64,000 nucleotides of DNA from Entomospira culicis. Lineage in GTDB: Bacteria; Spirochaetota; Spirochaetia; WRBN01. The stretch is taken from NCBI RefSeq assembly GCF_028748145.1, contig NZ_CP118181.1, forward strand, positions 1,488,211 to 1,552,210. The letters are read 5' to 3'. Below are positions 42,823 through 55,133 of the stretch, one piece after another (position 1 is the first letter of the stretch; every line of letters begins with the position of its first letter). Below the pieces are notes generated by a model. That model saw only the letters and a list, made by a program, of their open reading frames with translations. It was not told the origin of the DNA and searched no databases. The position numbers and the translations under genes were made by a program.

Positions 42823-44008
42823 AAATGAGTGGCCCTTTGTGAAAAACCTCCGGCCTCCCCATCGCCACCGCCTGCTCGTAGAGGGCGAGGGTCTTCTGGG
42901 CATTACCTTGCGCAGTAAAATCCTTGGCGAGCGCCAAGCTCCCTTCGCGATAACGTGCGTAGATTGCCTCATCGCGCAGTAACGAAATAATCGCTTCGCC
43001 CACCGCCTCATCGGTTGCATGTTGAGAGCCATTCACTCCATCCACCACCAAGCCAATATACGCTGAATCTTGCCGACTAATAATCGGTAACCCCGAAAGC
43101 AACGCCTCAATCAAGGTCATCGGTTGCACCTCGCTCAAGCTAATGGTAACATACAGGTGCGCAATTGCATAGTAATTAACCATCTGCGCATGCTCCACGC
43201 GTCCTGCAAAGATCATCCGCTTGGTTAAATTTAGGCTAATCGCCTCGGCTTTAAGCGACTCCGCGTCCACTCCATCGCCAATAAAGATCGCCACCACATC
43301 ATCTTGCTCCTGCATAACGTTTGTCAAGAGTGCAAAGAGTTCTCTTGCGCGCTTTTCTGGAGCAATGCGTCCCACAAAGAGAATCACCTTCTGCTCTGGG
43401 AGAATCCCAAAATCGGATAATATCTTCTGCTGTATTTCTTTATTTGTTTGAGAAAAAAAAAGCGACGCATCCACCCCGTTGTTGATACGCACCCCTTTAA
43501 TTTGAATATGCGTTAAAAAATCCTGCGCCTTCTGACTAGGAGCAATAATCGCCGTAACCTTACGCAAAAAAAAGTGATAGGCAAACGCAATATTTCGCTC
43601 GGTAAGTAAGCGCCCACGAAAGAGATAGTGCTTATAGTCCGCCCACATGGTATGCACCGTGTGGATATGCGGAATCTTCATTGCCTTAGCACAATAACGC
43701 CCCGTCATCCCTTGCGGAAGCTCGGTGTGCGTATGAATAATCTCAACCTTATCCTTTTTAAGTTGATGCAAAATACGCATACGATTCGGTAACGCCCAAA
43801 GATTCTCCTCAGCACCAAGCTTAGGCACCATCACTGCTCGACTGCGCACCACTTGCTCTTCTAATTCGTTTGTGTCATTGGGAATATGGATTGTGTAGAC
43901 AAAAACCTCATGCCCCATTTTTACCAATTCATGCTTCAACTGGTTAACGGCTACCGCCACTCCATTCTTTTGCGGTAAGTATGTATCCGTAAATAAAGCA
44001 ATCCTCAT
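42812..44008 (-). CDS. GT4-family glycosyltransferase, likely glycolipid type
   Basis: 398 residues from ATG 44008. GT-B fold with N-terminal MRIALFTDTYLPQKNGVAVA, HTHTELPQG, VHTMWADYKHYLFRG, and C-terminal FVGRIAPEKRARELF and the retaining-enzyme E-x7-E motif SEVQPMTLIEA. The start and the YKHYLF segment resemble diacylglycerol glucosyltransferases of spirochaetes and Gram-positives, so a membrane glycolipid is the probable product; the acceptor is inferred. Its 3' end overlaps the ABC ATPase gene. Confidence 0.8.
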   Translation of the reverse strand: MRIALFTDTYLPQKNGVAVAVNQLKHELVKMGHEVFVYTIHIPNDTNELEEQVVRSRAVMVPKLGAEENLWALPNRMRILHQLKKDKVEIIHTHTELPQGMTGRYCAKAMKIPHIHTVHTMWADYKHYLFRGRLLTERNIAFAYHFFLRKVTAIIAPSQKAQDFLTHIQIKGVRINNGVDASLFFSQTNKEIQQKILSDFGILPEQKVILFVGRIAPEKRARELFALLTNVMQEQDDVVAIFIGDGVDAESLKAEAISLNLTKRMIFAGRVEHAQMVNYYAIAHLYVTISLSEVQPMTLIEALLSGLPIISRQDSAYIGLVVDGVNGSQHATDEAVGEAIISLLRDEAIYARYREGSLALAKDFTAQGNAQKTLALYEQAVAMGRPEVFHKGPLIYDQ

Positions 44009-44056
44009 GTACCAACCATCCTTCGCCAAAAGAGTTCTCTACTATTCATAATAAAC

Positions 44057-44097
44057 GAAAAAGAGCTCTTGAGCAAGAGAAAATCGCTCAAGAACTC
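44057..44097 (-). terminator. rho-independent terminator of the rpoBC operon
   Basis: GAGTTCTTGAGC (44097-44086) pairs with GCTCAAGAGCTC (44074-44063) with one mismatch, followed on minus by TTTTTCG. It begins 17 bases after the rpoC stop. Confidence 0.9.
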
Positions 44098-44113
44098 CTT
44101 TCCTATCTACATG

Positions 44114-47100
44114 CTACTCATCGTCTAGATCAATTTCGCTCATGCCAAAGTCGCCACCATTTTCGTAGGTGTAAACCTCGTCAAGCTCGGCGCTCTCCAC
44201 TTCGACCTCATCTTCGGCAAGCTCTTCGTTCATACGTTGACGCGCCAACTCTTGCTCCAGACGACGATTCTCTTTCGTCTCTTGCACCAAGTCATCCAAG
44301 TCAGTATACTCCTGATTCGAGAGCTTCATCTTGCGATAGCGCTTCATCCCCGTTCCAGCAGGGATAAGGTGTCCAATGATGACATTCTCCTTGAGACCCT
44401 TAAGATTATCCACCTCGCCGGCAATGGCAGCGTTGGTAAGTACCCGCGTTGTCTCTTGGAAGGAGGCCGCCGAGATAAAGCTACCAATATTCAAGCTTGC
44501 ACGTGTAACACCCAACAAGAGTGGACGCGCAATCGCCACCTCTCCACCATCGGCATGCACCCGCGCATTCTCATGGTGAAAGTCGTACTTATCCACCTGC
44601 TGGCCATAGATAAAGCCCGTGTCGCCAATCTGAACAATCTCCATCTTACGCATCATCTGACGGATGACAATACCCACGTGCTTATCATGAATCTGCACAC
44701 CCTGCATGCGATAGACCGCCTGTACCTCACGCAACAAAAATTGCTGAAGCGCTTGTTCGCCCAAAATCTGCAAGATATCATGCGGATCGGTCGCGCCATC
44801 ACACAGTGGCTCCCCCGCCTCTACCATATCACCTTCACGCACGAGTAAGTAGCGACTCATCGGCACTTGGTGCTTAAATTCTTTGCCAAAGGGATCTTCC
44901 ACCACAATGGTACGCTTGCCCTTGGTTACGCCTCTAAAGTGCACCTTACCCGAGATCAAACTCAAGACAGCGGCATTGCGCGGACGACGCGCCTCAAAGA
45001 GCTCGCTAACCCGAGGCAGACCGCTGGTAATGTCCATCGACTTCTGACTCTCTTTAAGCATACGCGCCAGACGCGTTCCCGCCTCCACAAATGCACCATC
45101 TTGTGTCTCATTCGCAAGATAGGCGTGTCCCGGTAAGTAGTAGACACCCAAAACATCGCCATGATCGCTCAAAATCTCGATGCGAGGCTGCGCAGACTCA
45201 TTGGAGAGATCGGTGATTTTACGCTCGGTAGCACCGGTATCTTCATTGGTCTCTTCGCGCAACGTACGCCCCAACTCAATCTCCACAAAGCGCATATATC
45301 CGCTTTGCTCGGCAATAATGGGGTCAGAGAAGGCGTCAAAGCTTGCCAAAGCCTCACCGGCAGGGATCATCTGCCCCACCTTTACCACCACTTCTGATCC
45401 GTTACGGATGGTGATATTCTGCTCATTGGCCATCAAATAGATATGCTTACCATGATAGTCAATATACCCCAGCGCCGAGGCATGGATCTTCTTACCACCA
45501 GCCTTCACCATAAGCACCTCGTCTTTAACCACCCGACGAGGAAAATCTCCCACGAGCTTATCGTCTTTAGCGATTTGTTCGCTCTGCAATACCTGACGCA
45601 ATGTCAACGATCCACGTCGCGTGAAGAGGAGCTTAGAACCCTCAAGCTCAATGTAATTACCCTGAATCTTCTCGATATAGACATCGTACTTAAAGCTTAC
45701 CTTATTATCTTCACTCGCCGTGCTCGCCGCACCGCCGGTATAGAAAGTACGCATGGTTAGCTGGGTACCCGGTTCACCAATCGACTGGGCAGCGATCGTA
45801 CCGACGGCTTCGCCCACGTTGACCAAGTGCCCACGCGCAAGATCGCGTCCATAACACTTCTGACAGACCCCATACTTCGACTCACACGCTAAGACCGAAC
45901 GCACCTTAACCGAATCAAAGCCAAGATCCTCAATCACCAGAGCGCCCTCTTCGGTAATCTCCTCACCAATATCTATCAAGACATCGCCTGTAACTGGATG
46001 CGCCAAACGCTCCAAAGAGAAGCGCCCCGCCAGACGGCTAGAGAGCGATTCAATAACCTCTTCTCCATCCTTAACCGCAGCCAAGACCAAGCCATTGATC
46101 GTACCACAATCCTCTTCGTTGATCACCACGTCTTGGGCAATGTCCACCAAACGACGGGTCAAATATCCAGCTTCGGCCGTCTTGAGCGCCGTATCCGAGA
46201 GACCTTTTCGCGCACCGTTACTCGAAATAAAGTACTCGATAACCGAGAGACCCTCTTTAAAGTTAGAACGAATCGGCAACTCAATAATATGTCCATTGGG
46301 TTTGTTCATCAAACCACGCATCGCCGCCAACTGACGAATCTGGTTACGCGATCCACGCGCACCTGAGTCTGCCATCATATAGACGCTATTAAATCCACCC
46401 TTAGCAACCTCCAGCTTCTTCATCATCAAATCCGTAAGCTGATCGTTAGCATTCGACCACGTCTGAATCGCGCGTTGGTAGCGCTCTTCATCGGTAATAT
46501 GGCCCTTCTTATACTGTTCAGAGATACGCACAATCTCTTTGTTGGCGGCCTCCACCATGCTCTTCTTCTCTTCTGGCACAAGAATATCATTCATCGAGAT
46601 AGAGGCACCAAAGAAGGTTGCATAACGATATCCCGTATTCTTAATGGCATCTAACATCTGCACCGCGGTATACGAACCATGTTCGGCATAGACTTGCGCA
46701 ATCAAACGACGCACCTGCTTATCGCCCAGTGTCTCGTTGACAAAGGGCACTTCATCGGGCATATTTTGGTTAAAAATCATGCGCCCTGGGGTCGTCTTGA
46801 CCCACTCATTATTCAGGCGAACAAAGCAGAGCTGATGATAATCCAATACCCCACGCTCGGCAGCCATTAAGACCTCATCCTCACCCGAGAAGTAGCGGAG
46901 CTTTTCGCCCTCTTTCTCAAGGTAGTTCTTGGTAAGGTAATAGATACCCAAAATCATATCCTGACGTGGGTAGACCACCGGTTGACCATTTGATGGGTTG
47001 AGCAAGTTGTTCGTCGACATCATCAACGTCCAACACTCAATCTGTGCCGCCTGCGTCAATGGCACGTGCACCGCCATCTGATCACCATCAAAGTCGGCAT

Positions 47101-48439
47101 TAAACGCGGTACAAACCAGCGGATGCAGACGAATCGCCTTGCCTTCTACCAGCACTGGCTCAAACGCCTGCATACCCAAACGGTGCAGGGTCGGCGCGCG
47201 GTTTAAGAGGACAGGATGCTCTTTAACTACTTCGTCCAAGACATTCCAAACCTCAGGCGCTTCTTGCTCCACCAAAATTTTTGCTTTTTTAATATTGCTT
47301 ACAAAATCTCTGTCGATAAGCTTTTTCATAATAAAAGGCTTAAAGAGCTCCATCGCCATCTTATTAGGCAAACCACACTGATGAAGCTTGAGGTTTGGCC
47401 CAACCACGATAACCGAACGCCCCGAGTAGTCAACACGCTTACCCAACAAGTTCTGGCGGAAACGACCACTCTTACCCTTGAGCATATCACTTAACGATTT
47501 AAGCTGACGGTTGCCCGACCCCTTCACCGCCTTCTTCTTTTTACCATTATCAAAGAGTGCATCAACCGCCTCTTGAAGCATACGCTTTTCGTTACGGATA
47601 ATAATATCAGGGGCCTTTAGCGTAATCAAACGCTTGAGGCGGTTGTTTCGGTTAATCACACGGCGATAGAGATCATTTAAGTCAGAGGTGGCAAAACGCC
47701 CACCATCAAGCTGTACCATCGGACGTAGTTCTGGTGGCAAGACCGGCACAACATCAAGGATCATCCACTCCGGTCGGTTGCCCGAATCGCGAAAGTCTTC
47801 TACCAGCTCCAAGCGCTTTAAAAGGCGCTTATCACTCTTAGCTCCCTTCTCGATCATCTCGGCACGCAAAGATGAGGCTAACTCATACAGATCAATCTGC
47901 TCCAAAAGGGTGCGAATCACCTCCGCACCAATACCCGCGGTAAAGCTCAAGCCAAAGCGCTCTTTGGCGCTGGAGTACTCCTCTTCGGTGAGCAATTGCA
48001 TCTTTTTAAGATCCGTATCGCCCGCGTCCACCACAATATACTTCTCAAAGTAGAGCACCGAACGTAATGCCGACATCGAGAGATCTAAGAGTAATCCCAT
48101 ACGGCTAGGCACACTACGATAGTACCAAATGTGGCTCACCGGCGAGGCAAGTTCAATATGTCCAATACGCTCACGGCGCACCTTAAAATGCGTAACCTCA
48201 ACCCCACAACGATCGCAGACCACACCCTTATAGCGTATCGATTTAAACTTACCACAAAAGCACTCCCACTCCTTCGTAGTACCAAAGATACGCTCACAAA
48301 AGAGCCCCTCTTTTTCTGGCTTTAGCGTGCGGTAATTAATCGTCTCTGGCTTCTTTACCTCGCCATAGCTCCATGCCTTAATCTGATCAGGACTTGCCAA
48401 ACTAATACGAATACTATCAAACTCTGCCATCTCTTTCAT
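44114..48439 (-). CDS. rpoC: RNA polymerase beta' subunit
   Basis: 1441 residues. Zinc finger near the N-terminus (CFCGKF...[10 protein letters not shown]), rudder and bridge regions, and the catalytic Mg-binding NADFDGDQM around residues 447-455. A second zinc site ([16 protein letters not shown]) is also intact. The N-terminus [20 protein letters not shown] supports ATG 48439. Follows rpoB by 40 bp; a terminator follows. Confidence 0.98.
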   Translation of the reverse strand: MKEMAEFDSIRISLASPDQIKAWSYGEVKKPETINYRTLKPEKEGLFCERIFGTTKEWECFCGKFKSIRYKGVVCDRCGVEVTHFKVRRERIGHIELASPVSHIWYYRSVPSRMGLLLDLSMSALRSVLYFEKYIVVDAGDTDLKKMQLLTEEEYSSAKERFGLSFTAGIGAEVIRTLLEQIDLYELASSLRAEMIEKGAKSDKRLLKRLELVEDFRDSGNRPEWMILDVVPVLPPELRPMVQLDGGRFATSDLNDLYRRVINRNNRLKRLITLKAPDIIIRNEKRMLQEAVDALFDNGKKKKAVKGSGNRQLKSLSDMLKGKSGRFRQNLLGKRVDYSGRSVIVVGPNLKLHQCGLPNKMAMELFKPFIMKKLIDRDFVSNIKKAKILVEQEAPEVWNVLDEVVKEHPVLLNRAPTLHRLGMQAFEPVLVEGKAIRLHPLVCTAFNADFDGDQMAVHVPLTQAAQIECWTLMMSTNNLLNPSNGQPVVYPRQDMILGIYYLTKNYLEKEGEKLRYFSGEDEVLMAAERGVLDYHQLCFVRLNNEWVKTTPGRMIFNQNMPDEVPFVNETLGDKQVRRLIAQVYAEHGSYTAVQMLDAIKNTGYRYATFFGASISMNDILVPEEKKSMVEAANKEIVRISEQYKKGHITDEERYQRAIQTWSNANDQLTDLMMKKLEVAKGGFNSVYMMADSGARGSRNQIRQLAAMRGLMNKPNGHIIELPIRSNFKEGLSVIEYFISSNGARKGLSDTALKTAEAGYLTRRLVDIAQDVVINEEDCGTINGLVLAAVKDGEEVIESLSSRLAGRFSLERLAHPVTGDVLIDIGEEITEEGALVIEDLGFDSVKVRSVLACESKYGVCQKCYGRDLARGHLVNVGEAVGTIAAQSIGEPGTQLTMRTFYTGGAASTASEDNKVSFKYDVYIEKIQGNYIELEGSKLLFTRRGSLTLRQVLQSEQIAKDDKLVGDFPRRVVKDEVLMVKAGGKKIHASALGYIDYHGKHIYLMANEQNITIRNGSEVVVKVGQMIPAGEALASFDAFSDPIIAEQSGYMRFVEIELGRTLREETNEDTGATERKITDLSNESAQPRIEILSDHGDVLGVYYLPGHAYLANETQDGAFVEAGTRLARMLKESQKSMDITSGLPRVSELFEARRPRNAAVLSLISGKVHFRGVTKGKRTIVVEDPFGKEFKHQVPMSRYLLVREGDMVEAGEPLCDGATDPHDILQILGEQALQQFLLREVQAVYRMQGVQIHDKHVGIVIRQMMRKMEIVQIGDTGFIYGQQVDKYDFHHENARVHADGGEVAIARPLLLGVTRASLNIGSFISAASFQETTRVLTNAAIAGEVDNLKGLKENVIIGHLIPAGTGMKRYRKMKLSNQEYTDLDDLVQETKENRRLEQELARQRMNEELAEDEVEVESAELDEVYTYENGGDFGMSEIDLDDE

Positions 48440-48479
48440 ACTCTATCCACCCCTCTTGCTTCTTTATGCCGGTGCCATC

Positions 48480-51400
48480 TTACTTATTAAATGCACCACT
48501 CTCCCCGCGCTTGCTCAACAGCTCTTCATCGCGTTCGGTAAGCGGTACAGGGTTTCCACGTGCGTCCGAGAGAGAGAGATTGAGCGCCAATCCCCTAAGC
48601 TCTTGCACCATAACATTAAAGGCCTCTGGAATACCCGCTGGATTAGTCGGTTCACCTTTAACAATTGCCTCATAAATCTTCGCACGGCCATTCATATCGT
48701 CAGACTTAACGGTAAGTAACTCTTGCAAGGTATTGGCCGCGCCATAAGCCTCCAGCGCCCAAACCTCCATCTCACCCAAACGTTGACCTCCAAATTGTGC
48801 CTTACCACCCAACGGTTGCTGGGTAACCAAGCTGTACGGACCTGTCGATCGCGCATGCATCTTGTCGTCTACCAAGTGGTGCAACTTCAAGTAGTACATG
48901 TATCCCACAAAGACAGGATTACGCAGTGGCTCACCGGTTAAACCATCATAAAGCGTCATCGTACAACCTTGATCGATGCCAAGTTTCGCCAGCTCTTCGT
49001 CGATAAAGTCGTTGCTCGGCGATTGGAAAACCGGTGTCGCATAATGCTCGCCACGCTTGGCAGCCACCATGCCTAGTGCTGTCTCCATGATCTGTCCAAT
49101 ATTCATACGGCTAGGCACGCCCAACGGATTTAAACAGATATCTAACGGCGTACCATCGGCCATGTATGGCATATCCGACTCAGGAACAATGCGCGCGACA
49201 ACACCCTTGTTTCCGTGACGACCCGCCATCTTATCACCCACACGCAACTTGCGCTTGGTAGCGATAAGCACCTTAACCACCTCTTCTACTCCCGGATCCA
49301 ACTCATCACCTGCCGAGCGCTTTAGGCGCTGAACATCGACAACCGTACCCTCCACACCATGAGGAAGCTTCAAACTAGAGTCGCGTACCTCCTTGGCCTT
49401 CTCGCCAAAGATCGAGTTGAGTAACTTAAATTCAGGAGTAGTATCGGCGTCATTTTTAGGCGTAACTTTTCCCACCAAAATCGATCCCGATTGCACCAAC
49501 GCACCCACCCGCACAATACCCTCTTCGCTCAACTGGGCTAAGGCACGCTCGTTGGTATTGGGGATATCCTTAGTGATCTTCTCAGGCCCAAGCTTTGTCT
49601 CCCGAACTTCGGTGATAAATTCGCTAATATGCACCGACGTATAGTGATCTTCTTTGATCACCCGTTGGCTAATTAAAACCGCATCCTCATAGTTATAGCC
49701 CATCCAAGGCACAAAACCCACCAAAAGGTTTCGACCCAAGGCAAGCTCACCATTCTGGATTGCAGGCCCATCCACCAAAATATCACCCTTGGCAACCTTA
49801 TCGCCCTTTCTGGCTAACATAGTTTGATTGAAACAGGTATCTTGGTTGGTACGTTGAAACTTAGTTAAGGGGTACTCATCGATAATGGAAGGATCCTCAT
49901 CACGACGTACCTTAACCACCACGCTCGAAGAGTAAATCACCTCACCTGCATGCTTGGCCTTGAGCAATACACCCGAATCATAGGCAGCCTTCATCTCCAT
50001 ACCCGTACCCACCAGTGGCGCCTCGGGGAAGAGAAGCGGAACAGCCTGACGTTGCATGTTACAACCCATCAGCGCGCGGTTCGCATCATCGTGCTCCAAA
50101 AATGGAATCAACGAGGCGGCCGTGGAGATAATCTGTTTGGGCGAAACATCCATATAAGAGATCTCAGGAGCCGAACTAGTCGTGTAGTCGCCCGCCTTGC
50201 GCACAGCAACTTGCTCTTCTAAAAATCGTCCTTGTTCGTCGATAGGAGCACCGGCCTGCGCAATAAGATATCGCTCTTCGTCAATCGCCGAGAGATACTC
50301 CACCTCTTTGGTAACCTTACCCTTCACCACCTTTCGATAAGGACTCTCCAAAAAGCCATACTCATTAACACGCGCATAATTTGCCAAACTCATAATCAAA
50401 CCGATGTTTGGACCTTCAGGCGTCTCAATAGGACACATGCGCCCATAATGCGTATAATGAACGTCGCGCACCTCAAAACCAGCCCGATCGCGGGTAAGAC
50501 CACCGGGTCCTAAAGCGTTAAGACGACGCTTATGGGTCAACTCTCCTAAAGGGTTACACTGATCCATAAACTGCGAGAGCTGACTCGAGCCAAAAAATTC
50601 CTTAATCGCCGAGACAATGGGCTTAATGCTGATAATATCCTGTGGCTTAAGCGACTCCACCTCTTTAATGCTCATGCGCTCTTTAACATTGCGCTCCATA
50701 CGGCTAAAGGCGCTCTTCATCGCGTTGGTAAGCAACTCACCCACACTACGCACGCGTCGATTCCCCAAGTGGTCGATATCGTCAATCTGCTCGGCATCGG
50801 TGTATACCTTCATCAGATAGCGCATGGTCGCAGCGATATCCTCTTTGGTCAAAACCGTATTCTCGTGATCAGGATTTTCATAACCAAACTTTTTATTAAT
50901 CTTATAGCGTCCGACCGAACCTAAATCGTAGCGTCGGCTACTAAAGAACGTCGAGTGTAAATCCTTCTCGGCATTCTCCACCGTCATCGGCTCTCCTGGC
51001 ATCAAGACATCATACACCGCCGTAAGCGCATCCTCCTTATTAGGTGCATCATCCTTATCGCCATAATCACGACTATCTTCCCACTCAAAACACTTCAAAA
51101 TAATGTCGCTATTCACACTGCCAGGGACAATAAAGTCAATCAGCTCAACGCTCTTGACTCCCGCATGCAACATCGCATCCAGTTCGTGTAGATAGATACG
51201 ATCACCTGCGCGAAAGAGACGGCGCTGGGTGCCATCTTCATTAAGGACAAAGACCGGCTTTGCTAAGTAGCGCCCTAGTAAAGTGTTTTTCAGATCGACA
51301 TCATCAACGAGATCCATCTCTTCGGTTTTGTAAAAAAGATTAAGAATCTCTTCACGACTCTCAAAGCCAAGTGCGCGTAAAAAGAGCGTACCGAGGATAC

Positions 51401-51986
51401 GTTTTTTACGATCTATTTTGGTAAATATTAAATTTTTCTTAGGATCAACTTCAAACTCCAACCAACTTCCACGGTAAGGAATAATTCGGCTGGAAAAAAT
51501 ACCCTTCTCATAACTAAAAATAACACCTGGTGAGCGGTGAATCTGTGAGACAACAACACGCTCGGCACCATTAATGATAAAAGTCCCGCGATCGGTCATG
51601 AGAGGAACATCGCCCATGTAGATATCTTTTTGGCGGATTTCACCAGTGTTCTGAAAGACCAAGTTAATCTTTGCTTTTAATGGCGCCTCATAAGAGACCC
51701 CCTTCTGCTTACACTCAACCTCTGAAAATTTGATTGCATTAAGATCAATAGTATAACCGTGATACTCCAAAATGAATTCACCATTAGGACTCTCAATAGG
51801 AAAGGTAGACTCAAAGACATCCTGCAAACCCTGTCGCTTAAGCGGTTTATTCTGCGAGAGAGCCTCTAGCTGTAAAAAACGCTCGTAGCTTGCAAATTGA
51901 ATATCGATTAAATTAGGGAATTGTACGACTTCTTCATACTGTTCCCCCACAACTTTCCTTTCTTGGTCTCTTTTTCGAACAAACAT
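48480..51986 (-). CDS. rpoB: RNA polymerase beta subunit
   Basis: 1168 residues, typical of spirochaetes. The rifampicin region reads [14 protein letters not shown] then [17 protein letters not shown], where Asn490 takes the place of E. coli Ser531; the position before the conserved Asn-Pro also differs (Cys). The C-terminal part [20 protein letters not shown] is standard. GGGGGAG precedes the ATG. Second-last gene of the ribosomal/RNA polymerase operon. Confidence 0.98.
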   Translation of the reverse strand: MFVRKRDQERKVVGEQYEEVVQFPNLIDIQFASYERFLQLEALSQNKPLKRQGLQDVFESTFPIESPNGEFILEYHGYTIDLNAIKFSEVECKQKGVSYEAPLKAKINLVFQNTGEIRQKDIYMGDVPLMTDRGTFIINGAERVVVSQIHRSPGVIFSYEKGIFSSRIIPYRGSWLEFEVDPKKNLIFTKIDRKKRILGTLFLRALGFESREEILNLFYKTEEMDLVDDVDLKNTLLGRYLAKPVFVLNEDGTQRRLFRAGDRIYLHELDAMLHAGVKSVELIDFIVPGSVNSDIILKCFEWEDSRDYGDKDDAPNKEDALTAVYDVLMPGEPMTVENAEKDLHSTFFSSRRYDLGSVGRYKINKKFGYENPDHENTVLTKEDIAATMRYLMKVYTDAEQIDDIDHLGNRRVRSVGELLTNAMKSAFSRMERNVKERMSIKEVESLKPQDIISIKPIVSAIKEFFGSSQLSQFMDQCNPLGELTHKRRLNALGPGGLTRDRAGFEVRDVHYTHYGRMCPIETPEGPNIGLIMSLANYARVNEYGFLESPYRKVVKGKVTKEVEYLSAIDEERYLIAQAGAPIDEQGRFLEEQVAVRKAGDYTTSSAPEISYMDVSPKQIISTAASLIPFLEHDDANRALMGCNMQRQAVPLLFPEAPLVGTGMEMKAAYDSGVLLKAKHAGEVIYSSSVVVKVRRDEDPSIIDEYPLTKFQRTNQDTCFNQTMLARKGDKVAKGDILVDGPAIQNGELALGRNLLVGFVPWMGYNYEDAVLISQRVIKEDHYTSVHISEFITEVRETKLGPEKITKDIPNTNERALAQLSEEGIVRVGALVQSGSILVGKVTPKNDADTTPEFKLLNSIFGEKAKEVRDSSLKLPHGVEGTVVDVQRLKRSAGDELDPGVEEVVKVLIATKRKLRVGDKMAGRHGNKGVVARIVPESDMPYMADGTPLDICLNPLGVPSRMNIGQIMETALGMVAAKRGEHYATPVFQSPSNDFIDEELAKLGIDQGCTMTLYDGLTGEPLRNPVFVGYMYYLKLHHLVDDKMHARSTGPYSLVTQQPLGGKAQFGGQRLGEMEVWALEAYGAANTLQELLTVKSDDMNGRAKIYEAIVKGEPTNPAGIPEAFNVMVQELRGLALNLSLSDARGNPVPLTERDEELLSKRGESGAFNK

Positions 51987-52028
51987 TTAGGTTCTCCCCC
52001 ACCAGATAACTCGTTTAAATCTAATCAT

Positions 52029-52089
52029 TTAGCACAAAACGACGCTAGACAAAAGAAAATCCTCTGCCATACGTCGTATTGTGTGCTAA
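52029..52089 (-). other. conserved-style hairpin in the rplL-rpoB spacer
   Basis: On the minus strand TTAGCACA (52089-52082) and ACGACG pair with CGTCGT and TGTGCTAA (52044-52029), with a small asymmetric internal loop and a terminal loop of about 27 nt. There is no T-run, so it is not a simple terminator; it fits an RNase III site or an attenuator, as known in E. coli at the same place. Confidence 0.6.
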
Positions 52090-52110
52090 TAGATAGGCGA
52101 CATACGTCTT

Positions 52111-52476
52111 CTATTCAATGCTTACAGTTGCTCCAGCAGCCTTAAGTTCTTCTGCAATCTTATTAGCCTGATCTTTGCTCACGGCCTCTTTAATGGTTGC
52201 GCCACCTTGCTCGACCATGGCTTTTGCTTCGCCAAGACCCAAGCCAGTAACCGACTTAACAGCCTTAATGACAGCAACCTTAGCAGAAGCTTCAAAATCC
52301 TTAAGAACGACGTTGAATTCAGTCTTCTCTTCTTCAGCAGCGGCAGCAGGACCTGCAGCCATCATTACAGGAGCAGCAGCACTTACTCCAAATTTCTCTT
52401 CAATGGCCTTTACTAAAGCCGATAGCTCCAAAGCAGTCATCTTTTCTACTGCGCTCAAAATCTCTTCCGTTGACAT
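52111..52476 (-). CDS. rplL: 50S ribosomal protein L7/L12
   Basis: 121 residues. N-terminal dimerisation domain (MSTEEILSAVEKMTALEL), Ala-rich hinge with AAPVMMAAGPAAAAEEEK, and the C-terminal factor-binding domain KSVTGLGLGEAKAMVE. Binds L10 and recruits elongation factors. 75 bp after rplJ. Confidence 0.97.
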   Translation of the reverse strand: MSTEEILSAVEKMTALELSALVKAIEEKFGVSAAAPVMMAAGPAAAAEEEKTEFNVVLKDFEASAKVAVIKAVKSVTGLGLGEAKAMVEQGGATIKEAVSKDQANKIAEELKAAGATVSIE

Positions 52477-52551
52477 ATTATCTTCTCCTATAATATATAT
52501 TATTTTTTGGCAACTAGCAAGTTAACGGTTAAACGAAGACTAAATTGCCTT

Positions 52552-53049
52552 TTAAGCCTCTTTTTGATCAGCAACCGCTTGCAAAGCACGGGCAAATTGT
52601 GCCACAGGCTCGTTAAGCGTGCGCGCCAACATCGCAATAAGGTCGATACGAGTAGGTAGCTGACTGTAACTGATAACTGCATTAGCATCATACTCCTCGC
52701 CACCCACATAACCACCCTTCACCACCAAAGCCTTGTTCTCCTTGGCAAACGTGGTAAGCGCCTTAGCGGCAGGACCAGACTCCTCACCATGGGTAAACAT
52801 GATAGCACTGGTGCCGACAAAGTACTTATCTAAGTCAGACTTACCAAGCTCTCTAAAGGCCGCCCGCACCATGCTATTCTTTACAACAGCATACGTTGCA
52901 TCATGAGTGCGAAGCTCTTTACGAAGCGTGGTTAATTGCTTTACCGTCAAACCTTGATACTCGGTAAAAAAGAGATCCTTTGCTCCACCGATCTCTTGAA
53001 CCAACTTCTTTGCCGCTTCAATTTTTTTGGGTTGAATCTTTCTTTCCAT
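52552..53049 (-). CDS. rplJ: 50S ribosomal protein L10
   Basis: 165 residues; stalk base protein that carries L7/L12 dimers. Typical YQGLTVKQLTTLRKELR and VVKNSMVRAAFRE. Only three bases separate it from rplA, leaving no room for an L10 leader as used in E. coli autoregulation. Confidence 0.95.
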   Translation of the reverse strand: MERKIQPKKIEAAKKLVQEIGGAKDLFFTEYQGLTVKQLTTLRKELRTHDATYAVVKNSMVRAAFRELGKSDLDKYFVGTSAIMFTHGEESGPAAKALTTFAKENKALVVKGGYVGGEEYDANAVISYSQLPTRIDLIAMLARTLNEPVAQFARALQAVADQKEA

Positions 53050-53052
53050 ACC

Positions 53053-53748
53053 TTAAGCGCTCCTTGTTGCAGTGATTACCGCATTTTCCAACTTGATTGC
53101 TGGTCCCATCGTACTCGCAAGATAGACCGAGCGAATGAACTCGCCCTTAAGATCTGTAGGACGCTTCTGAATAAGCTCCGAAAAGAAAACCATCAAGTTC
53201 TCCTGTACGTGCTCCAAAGGCATGCTCAACTTACCTACTGCTAAATGAACTACGCCCGTCTTATCGGCTCTAAATTCAATACGTCCCTTCTTAAGTTCAG
53301 CAACAGTGGCGGTAATATCGTTGGTAACCGTCTTGGTTCTAGGGTTGGGCATTAAACCACGACGACCCAAGGCAGGACCTAACTTACCCACATCTTTCAT
53401 CATGTCGGGAGTAGCAATACAGACGTCAAAGTCTGTCCAACCATCTTTAACCTTCTGAATCAAATCATCATCACCCACATAAGCGGCACCAGCTGCTCTT
53501 GCCTCATCTGCCTTCTCGCCTTTGGCAAAGACCAAAATCTTCTTTTCGGCGGTAAACTGATGAGGTAAAACAAACGTATCACGAATCGAATGACTCTTTT
53601 TGATGTTCAACGCCACCGAAACTTCTACTGTCTCGTCAAATTTTGCAAATGCAATCTTTTTAATCAACTCTAACGCAGCCATTGGCTCGTAAATTTTATC
53701 TGCTTCGATGGCTTTTTTAGCCTCTAAATACTTCTTGCCTCGTCTCAT
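53053..53748 (-). CDS. rplA: 50S ribosomal protein L1
   Basis: 231 residues; stalk L1 protein, often a translational repressor of its own operon. Signature [15 protein letters not shown] and [13 protein letters not shown] present. Begins one base after the rplK stop codon. Confidence 0.97.
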   Translation of the reverse strand: MRRGKKYLEAKKAIEADKIYEPMAALELIKKIAFAKFDETVEVSVALNIKKSHSIRDTFVLPHQFTAEKKILVFAKGEKADEARAAGAAYVGDDDLIQKVKDGWTDFDVCIATPDMMKDVGKLGPALGRRGLMPNPRTKTVTNDITATVAELKKGRIEFRADKTGVVHLAVGKLSMPLEHVQENLMVFFSELIQKRPTDLKGEFIRSVYLASTMGPAIKLENAVITATRSA

Positions 53749-53749
53749 C

Positions 53750-54181
53750 CTAGCCCTCCACCGTCACGCCCATACTGCGCGCCGTTCCAGCGATAATCTT
53801 TACACCACCATCAAGATCGATAGCGTTAAGATCGGGTGCCTTCAACTTGGCAATCTCTTCGATTTGCGCCTTAGTAATCTTACCGACCTTCTCGATATGA
53901 GACTTTGCCGATCCCTTATCCAACCCGATCGCTTTTTTAATTAAAACTGCTGCGGGGGGAGTTTTGAGGATAAACGTGAAGGTACGATCGGCAAAAATCG
54001 TAATTTCACAAGGGATAATTAAACCCTTCTCCATCTTACTGGTGCGATCATTGAATTGCTTGACAAACTCAGGTGCCGAGACACCGTGAGGACCTAGCGC
54101 AGGACCTACTGGTGGGGCAGGAGTTGCCGATCCAGCAGGACACTGAAGCTTAACAATTGCTGTAACTTTTTTCTTTGCCAC
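53750..54181 (-). CDS. rplK: 50S ribosomal protein L11
   Basis: 143 residues. N-terminal [20 protein letters not shown] and C-terminal [17 protein letters not shown] mark the L11 fold of the GTPase-associated centre. 68 bp after nusG. Confidence 0.97.
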   Translation of the reverse strand: MAKKKVTAIVKLQCPAGSATPAPPVGPALGPHGVSAPEFVKQFNDRTSKMEKGLIIPCEITIFADRTFTFILKTPPAAVLIKKAIGLDKGSAKSHIEKVGKITKAQIEEIAKLKAPDLNAIDLDGGVKIIAGTARSMGVTVEG

Positions 54182-54249
54182 TTACATTTCCTCCATGGTA
54201 ATATCGCTACGTGTTTTATTTAGGACGTAGCTCCCATTTTCTTTTGTTC

Positions 54250-54810
54250 CTATAAATTACTTACACGCTCTACCTGATAATACTCAATATCCAGTGGCGT
54301 GTTTCGGTCGAAGATGACGACAGAGACGCGGAGCATGCCCTTTTCGTGATGCACCTCTTCAATCATCGCATTAAATCCCTCAAAAGGACCGCTAATAATG
54401 CGAACTTTCTCGCCAATGGCGTACTCTTGTTTAAGATGGGTGCTCTTTTCTACTTTAATTTCACCGGTTTTTTGAAGAATCTCTTTAGCCTCTTCGGCAC
54501 TAATCGGTTGAGGCTTGATATTGCCCGATTGTCCGACAAAGCCCATAACGCCATTGATTTTGGAAAGATTGGAAAGAGTGCTCTTCCAGCCACGTTCTGG
54601 TAAATCCATCTCCAAAAGGAGGTAGCCAGGTAAAAAGGTGCGACTGACCATGCGTTTTTTGCCATTTACCACCTCTTCCACCTCTTCGGTAGGCACGCGA
54701 ACATCGCTAACTGCATCAAGATCGCCATGTTGCATCATCATACGAACGAGCTTTTCTACTTTATTTTCATGTCCAGAAAAGACACTCAACACATACCAAG
54801 CTTTTGCCAC
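54250..54810 (-). CDS. nusG: transcription elongation/antitermination factor NusG
   Basis: 186 residues with the NGN domain (AKAWYVLSVFSGHENKVEK, FLPGYLLLEMDL) and a C-terminal KOW motif (GEKVRIISGPFEGF). Binds RNA polymerase and couples to Rho or the ribosome. Located between secE and rplK as usual. Confidence 0.96.
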   Translation of the reverse strand: MAKAWYVLSVFSGHENKVEKLVRMMMQHGDLDAVSDVRVPTEEVEEVVNGKKRMVSRTFLPGYLLLEMDLPERGWKSTLSNLSKINGVMGFVGQSGNIKPQPISAEEAKEILQKTGEIKVEKSTHLKQEYAIGEKVRIISGPFEGFNAMIEEVHHEKGMLRVSVVIFDRNTPLDIEYYQVERVSNL

Positions 54811-54856
54811 TCTCTATCTCCTAAGGCTTACTTTATCGCAAATCTTGTCAAAATAT

Positions 54857-55105
54857 TTAAAAAAGCAGACCCATTGTTCGTACTAGTAGAAGATCGAATA
54901 AGCCAAACATCACAGCAAAAATTGCCACTGACCCTAAAACGATATACGCTTGGGCGATAGCTTTTTCTCGGGTAGGAAAGGTAACCCGATTTAACTCGCG
55001 CCACGATCCTTTAGAGAAATTAATGATGGCTTTGTAATTAACTGCGACCGTCAAGGCGACTAAAACAGCAAGAATGATTCCTAAAACGGTTAGAATGATA
55101 CTCAT
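54857..55105 (-). CDS. secE: preprotein translocase subunit SecE
   Basis: 82 residues with two hydrophobic helices, at about 3-24 and 54-78, instead of the single helix of minimal SecE. The conserved cytoplasmic stretch WRELNRVTFPTREKAI precedes the second helix. Part of the SecYEG channel. Lies between tRNA-Trp and nusG. Confidence 0.93.
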   Translation of the reverse strand: MSIILTVLGIILAVLVALTVAVNYKAIINFSKGSWRELNRVTFPTREKAIAQAYIVLGSVAIFAVMFGLFDLLLVRTMGLLF

Positions 55106-55133
55106 TTTATCCCTTACTCCAATTTTAAAAAAA

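Noticed and set aside
52029-52089. CIRCE-like TTAGCACA arms in the rplL-rpoB spacer
   Set aside because: Arms do not match the CIRCE consensus beyond TTAGCAC and are separated by about 27 nt plus an internal stem; it is an RNA hairpin.
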